A stretch of DNA of 16,297 nucleotides from Pararhizobium_B sp051960215. GTDB taxonomy: Bacteria; Pseudomonadota; Alphaproteobacteria; Rhizobiales; Rhizobiaceae. Below are positions 14,197 to 16,297 of this stretch, one piece after another. The notes beneath the pieces are model-generated. The model did not search any database and was not told the DNA's origin. It saw nothing but the letters and a program-made list of their open reading frames with translations. Both the position numbers and the translations under genes were made by a program. Location: positions 1-16,297 of the forward strand of contig JBQCEN010000323.1 in the NCBI GenBank assembly GCA_051960215.1. Reading direction: 5' to 3'. Each line of letters starts with the position of its first letter. Position 1 is the stretch's first letter.

Positions 14197-14219
14197 TAAC
14201 CCATAACTGAAGGGTTATC
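14177..14219. promoter_or_regulatory. palindromic operator for the ArsR regulator
   Basis: GATAACCC (14195-14202) and its exact reverse complement GGGTTATC (14212-14219) are separated by 9 nt, and a third copy, GATAACC (14177-14183), lies 18 bp upstream in direct orientation. A smaller dyad, TATGG-N5-CCATA, is nested at 14191-14205. The repeats cover the -10 region and run up to the Shine-Dalgarno of the arsR-like gene, as expected for an autoregulated ArsR/SmtB repressor. Identity of the binding protein is inferred from position. Confidence 0.6.
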
Positions 14220-14222
14220 GTT

Positions 14223-14549
14223 TTGGCCGACGCCTCTGCCGACGTTCTGTTCAGGACCCTCGCCGATCCGACGCGGCGGGCGCTCATCGAGCGCATCCCC
14301 CAGCACGGCGAGCACACCGTGCGGGCGTTAACGGAGCATGCGGGCGTGTCGCAGCCGGCAGTCTCGAAGCATCTCGCTGTCCTGAAGCAGGCCGGGCTCG
14401 TCCATGACCGGCACGAGGGCCGGCAAACGCATTACAGCGCTCGGCCTGAGGCGCTCGCCCCGCTCGCGGGCTGGATGGGCCGCTACGCCGCCTTCTGGAC
14501 CGATCGGCTCGATCGCCTCGAAGACCTTTTGAAGCGCATGGACCAGTGA
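14223..14549 (+). CDS. ArsR/SmtB-family transcriptional regulator (non-metal type)
   Basis: A 108-residue winged helix-turn-helix repressor. It begins with the DVLFRTLADPTRRALIERI helix typical of the family, followed by the recognition helix in HAGVSQPAVSKHLAVLKQAGLV (about 38-59) and the wing DRHEGRQTHYSA. There are no cysteines at all, so the metal-binding alpha-3 or alpha-5 sites of ArsR/SmtB are absent. Proteins of this class, found upstream of SRPBCC/AHSA1 genes, are thought to sense something other than metals. The start is a TTG at 14223 with AAGGG eight bases upstream; no ATG is available. It leads an operon with two SRPBCC genes and is divergent from eutB. Confidence 0.92.
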   Translation: MADASADVLFRTLADPTRRALIERIPQHGEHTVRALTEHAGVSQPAVSKHLAVLKQAGLVHDRHEGRQTHYSARPEALAPLAGWMGRYAAFWTDRLDRLEDLLKRMDQ

Positions 14550-14592
14550 ACAGGGGTCTGCGCCTGATCGAGACACGAAAAAAGGAGGAAGC

Positions 14593-15033
14593 ATGATGAC
14601 CGTCCAGGACACCCACACGCTCGTCGTCGAGCGCAGGATCGCGCAGCCGCGCGAGAAGGTCTGGCGCGCGCTGACAGAGAGCGCGCTGATCGAGGACTGG
14701 CTGATGAAGAACGACTTCGCGCCCGTCGTCGGCCGCAGGTTCCAGTTCCGCGCCGAGCCGGTCGCCCACTGGAACGGCGTGACCGACAGCGAGGTCCTGG
14801 TCGTCGAGCCGCCGGCGCGGCTTTCCTATCGGTGGGACGCCTCCGGCGCGGAGGCGGCCAACGGCCTGAAGACGATCGTGACGTGGACGCTCGAAGAGAC
14901 GAACGGCGGCACGCGCCTGCGCATGGAGCAGTCCGGCTTCCGCGCCGAGGACACGCGCAACCGCGAGGGCGCGCGCTATGGGTGGCAGCGCTTCCTCGAC
15001 GGGCTCGACCGCGTCGTCTCCAATCTCGATTGA
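14593..15033 (+). CDS. SRPBCC/AHSA1-domain protein, first of a tandem pair
   Basis: A 146-residue START-like (Bet v1-fold) protein of the AHSA1 type. Signature segments are RRIAQPREKVWRALTESALIEDWLM near the N-terminus, the central strands RFQFRAEP and VLVVEPPARLSYRW, and the C-terminal TIVTWTLEE...TRLRMEQSGF. The fold is a hydrophobic ligand cavity; the ligand is unknown, and no enzymatic residues are evident. It is cytoplasmic, with no signal peptide. AGGAGG at 14583-14588 favours the second of two adjacent ATG codons (14596), so the protein may be one residue shorter. It follows the ArsR gene by 43 nt and is 12 nt from its paralogue. ArsR-AHSA1 gene pairs are common in soil bacteria, and some are linked to stress or organic-solute responses. 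Confidence 0.9.
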   Translation: MMTVQDTHTLVVERRIAQPREKVWRALTESALIEDWLMKNDFAPVVGRRFQFRAEPVAHWNGVTDSEVLVVEPPARLSYRWDASGAEAANGLKTIVTWTLEETNGGTRLRMEQSGFRAEDTRNREGARYGWQRFLDGLDRVVSNLD

Positions 15034-15045
15034 GGGAGCCACGGA

Positions 15046-15474
15046 ATGAGCGAGACGAAGGCCATCCTCGTCGAACGCCTGATGCAGCACCCGCCGGAGA
15101 GGATCTGGCGGGCGCTGACCGACCCTGCGCTCATCGCCGAATGGCTGATGCAGAACGACTTCGCCGCTGTCGAAGGCCACCGCTTTACGTTCCGCGCGCA
15201 GCCGGTCCCCGGCTGGTCCGGCGTGACCAACTGCCGTGTCCTCGCCGTCGAACCGCATCGGCTCATCAGCTACACATGGGGAGACGGCAGCGAGTCGGAC
15301 AGCGGGCTGAAGACGATCGTCACCTGGACGCTGACGCCGGAAGGCGCCGCGACCCGTGTTCGGATGGAGCAGGCGGGCTTCCGGCCCGAGGACGAGCGCG
15401 GCTACAAGGGCATGGGCGGCGGCTGGCCGCGCATCCTTGAGCGCCTCGAGGCGGTCGCCGCGCGGCGCGGATAG
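15046..15474 (+). CDS. SRPBCC/AHSA1-domain protein, second of a tandem pair
   Basis: A 142-residue paralogue of the preceding gene, about half identical by eye. Shared blocks include ERIWRALTDPALIAEWLMQNDFA, a GVT-VL-VEP core, GLKTIVTWTL and RVRMEQAGF. The similarity is continuous along both proteins, so this is a duplication of the whole gene rather than of one domain. GGGAG precedes the ATG by 7 nt, and the gap after the first copy is 12 nt, so the two are co-translated. The START-like fold suggests binding of a small hydrophobic ligand; the two could form a heterodimer, but nothing in the sequence proves it. The 3' end is 21 nt from the convergent fdsD stop. Confidence 0.9.
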   Translation: MSETKAILVERLMQHPPERIWRALTDPALIAEWLMQNDFAAVEGHRFTFRAQPVPGWSGVTNCRVLAVEPHRLISYTWGDGSESDSGLKTIVTWTLTPEGAATRVRMEQAGFRPEDERGYKGMGGGWPRILERLEAVAARRG

Positions 15475-15495
15475 GGCCGCAGGCGAGGCCCCCGA

Positions 15496-15732
15496 TCAGG
15501 AGCCGGCCGGCGCCGGCTCCGGCGGCTTGCGGATCATCGCTCGCGCCTTCATCACGGCGGGGTCGAGCCCCGCGCCGCCCGCATCCATATGGGCGAAGAG
15601 CTGCCGGCGCATGCGCGGCTCCCAGAACTTGTTGATGTGATCGGCGGTCCTGGCGGCGGCGTCTTCATGCGGCAAGGTGTTGAAGAAGCTGGCGATCTGG
15701 TTGGCCGTATGGACGAGCTTGTCAGGCGACAT
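15496..15732 (-). CDS. fdsD: NAD-dependent formate dehydrogenase delta subunit FdsD
   Basis: A 78-residue protein with the FdsD pattern: KLVHTANQIASFF near the N-terminus and DHINKFWEPRMRRQLFAHMD in the middle. FdsD is the small accessory subunit of the soluble molybdenum-dependent, NAD-linked formate dehydrogenase (FdsGBA), needed for enzyme maturation or stability. The ATG at 15732 is chosen from the conserved start; the longer open frame to 15765 lies entirely within fdhD. It overlaps the end of fdhD by 11 nt and is the last gene of the operon, the usual fdsGBA-fdhD-fdsD order, whose larger subunits would lie beyond the right edge. The C-terminus is rich in Pro and Ala and is encoded by an inverted repeat. 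Confidence 0.88.
   Translation of the reverse strand: MSPDKLVHTANQIASFFNTLPHEDAAARTADHINKFWEPRMRRQLFAHMDAGGAGLDPAVMKARAMIRKPPEPAPAGS
15499..15520. terminator. GC-rich hairpin at the fdsD 3' end, possible terminator
   Basis: GGAGCCGGC and GCCGGCTCC form a perfect 9-bp stem around a 4-nt loop. It lies inside the last codons of fdsD, 24 nt past the stop of the second SRPBCC gene. Neither strand has a T-tract, so it may be a weak bidirectional terminator or simply a consequence of the Pro-Ala-Gly codons at the C-terminus. Confidence 0.3.
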
Positions 15733-16297
15733 CGGCCCTCTCCCCTCCGTAGATGCGGTGCGCATGGGTGTATATGTCGAAATCGTCGCCGCGCACGAGC
15801 GCGACGAGCGTCAGGCCGGCATGGTCGGCGGTGCTGACGGCAAGCGCTGTCGGCGCGGAAACGGCAACCAGCATCGGCGCGCCGGCAACCGCCGCCTTCT
15901 GCACCATCTCGACGGAGACGCGGCTGGTGATGACGATCGCACCCTTCGAGGCGTCGATCTTCCGCCGGCTGAGGACGCCCGCCAGCTTGTCGAGCGCATT
16001 GTGCCGGCCGACGTCCTCGCGCGCGGCGATGATGCCGCCGTCGCGCAGATAGAAGCCGGCGGCATGGACGGCGCCGGTCTCGCGATGCAGCGGCTGCGCC
16101 GCGGCGAGCAGCCGTACCGATTGCACGATGTCGACGTCGCTGAACCGGACGCCCGCCCCGCCCCGCTGCGGCACCGGGCGGACCGCCTCCGCGATGCTCT
16201 CGATGCCACAGAGCCCGCAGCCGACCGGCCCGGCGATGCGGCGCCGGCGCGTCTTCAGCCGTTCCGATGCATCGTCGGCAAGCTCCACCTGGCAGTC
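15722..16297 (-). CDS. fdhD: formate dehydrogenase accessory sulfurtransferase FdhD (5' truncated)
   Basis: C-terminal two thirds of FdhD; the frame continues to the window edge, and about 191 codons are present of a family length near 270. FdhD transfers sulfur from a cysteine desulfurase to the molybdenum bis-PGD cofactor before its insertion into formate dehydrogenase. The catalytic CxxC is in PVGCGLCGIES (codons at 16219-16217 and 16210-16208). The conserved TGAVHAAGF and EDVGRHNALDKL blocks and the C-terminal strands SRVSVEMVQKAA and GAPMLVAVSAPTALAV follow. A GTG at 16288 could be read as a start, but the family alignment shows the real one is upstream. Its stop overlaps the start of fdsD, so the two are translationally coupled. 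It belongs to the fds operon extending beyond the window. Confidence 0.95.
   Translation of the reverse strand, partial: DCQVELADDASERLKTRRRRIAGPVGCGLCGIESIAEAVRPVPQRGGAGVRFSDVDIVQSVRLLAAAQPLHRETGAVHAAGFYLRDGGIIAAREDVGRHNALDKLAGVLSRRKIDASKGAIVITSRVSVEMVQKAAVAGAPMLVAVSAPTALAVSTADHAGLTLVALVRGDDFDIYTHAHRIYGGERADVA

Overview
The window is GC-rich (about 60-75 % along its length), densely packed double-stranded DNA with no tRNA, rRNA, CRISPR array or transposase that I can see. The gene set points to an alphaproteobacterium of the Rhizobiales, probably Rhizobiaceae or a close relative: hydroxyproline dehydratases, Bfd/Bfr, EutB/EutC with a DoeX-type regulator, an FdhD/FdsD pair, and a degenerate CCCCCTCTGCCCTGCCGG-type intergenic repeat. 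The exact genus cannot be told from sequence alone. Eighteen protein genes are called; the first and last run off the window.

Layout. (1) 1-1966 (+): an enolase-superfamily cis-3-hydroxyproline dehydratase (5' truncated) and a proline-racemase-family trans-3-hydroxy-L-proline dehydratase, both feeding delta1-pyrroline-2-carboxylate. (2) 2138-4153 (+): transketolase, converging on a DeoR/GlpR-type repressor (4178-4966, -). (3) 5081-6550 (+): an iron-storage unit, bfd-bfr, with a SAM methyltransferase coupled to bfr through a TTGA overlap; a second methyltransferase converges on it (6556-7284, -). (4) 7355-10261 (-): a class III aminotransferase and a succinate-semialdehyde-dehydrogenase-like ALDH, ending at a clear intrinsic terminator. 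(5) 10601-11302 (+): a small DxD glycosyltransferase. (6) 11355-14083 (-): eutB, eutC and an Lrp/AsnC regulator of DoeX type, with an inverted pair of rhizobial repeats between eutC and doeX. (7) 14167-15474 (+): an ArsR regulator with a palindromic operator over its promoter, followed by two tandem SRPBCC/AHSA1 proteins. (8) 15496-16297 (-): fdsD and the 3' part of fdhD, the end of a formate dehydrogenase operon.

How the genes fit together. The most coherent reading of 7355-14083 is a split (hydroxy)ectoine catabolic locus. eutB, eutC, asnC/doeX, ssd and atf are the genes that accompany ectoine hydrolase and the ectoine transporter in other Alphaproteobacteria. The ALDH and aminotransferase would then act on aspartate semialdehyde and 2,4-diaminobutyrate rather than, or as well as, on succinate semialdehyde and GABA. 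The hydrolase, deacetylase, EutA, EnuR and transporter genes are not in the window. Together with the hydroxyproline genes, the region looks like a catabolic island for compatible solutes and unusual amino acids. I did not find a wholly undescribed system. The most unusual local structures are the ArsR operator region, the inverted mosaic repeat, the palindrome upstream of the glycosyltransferase, and the compositional break inside the first gene.
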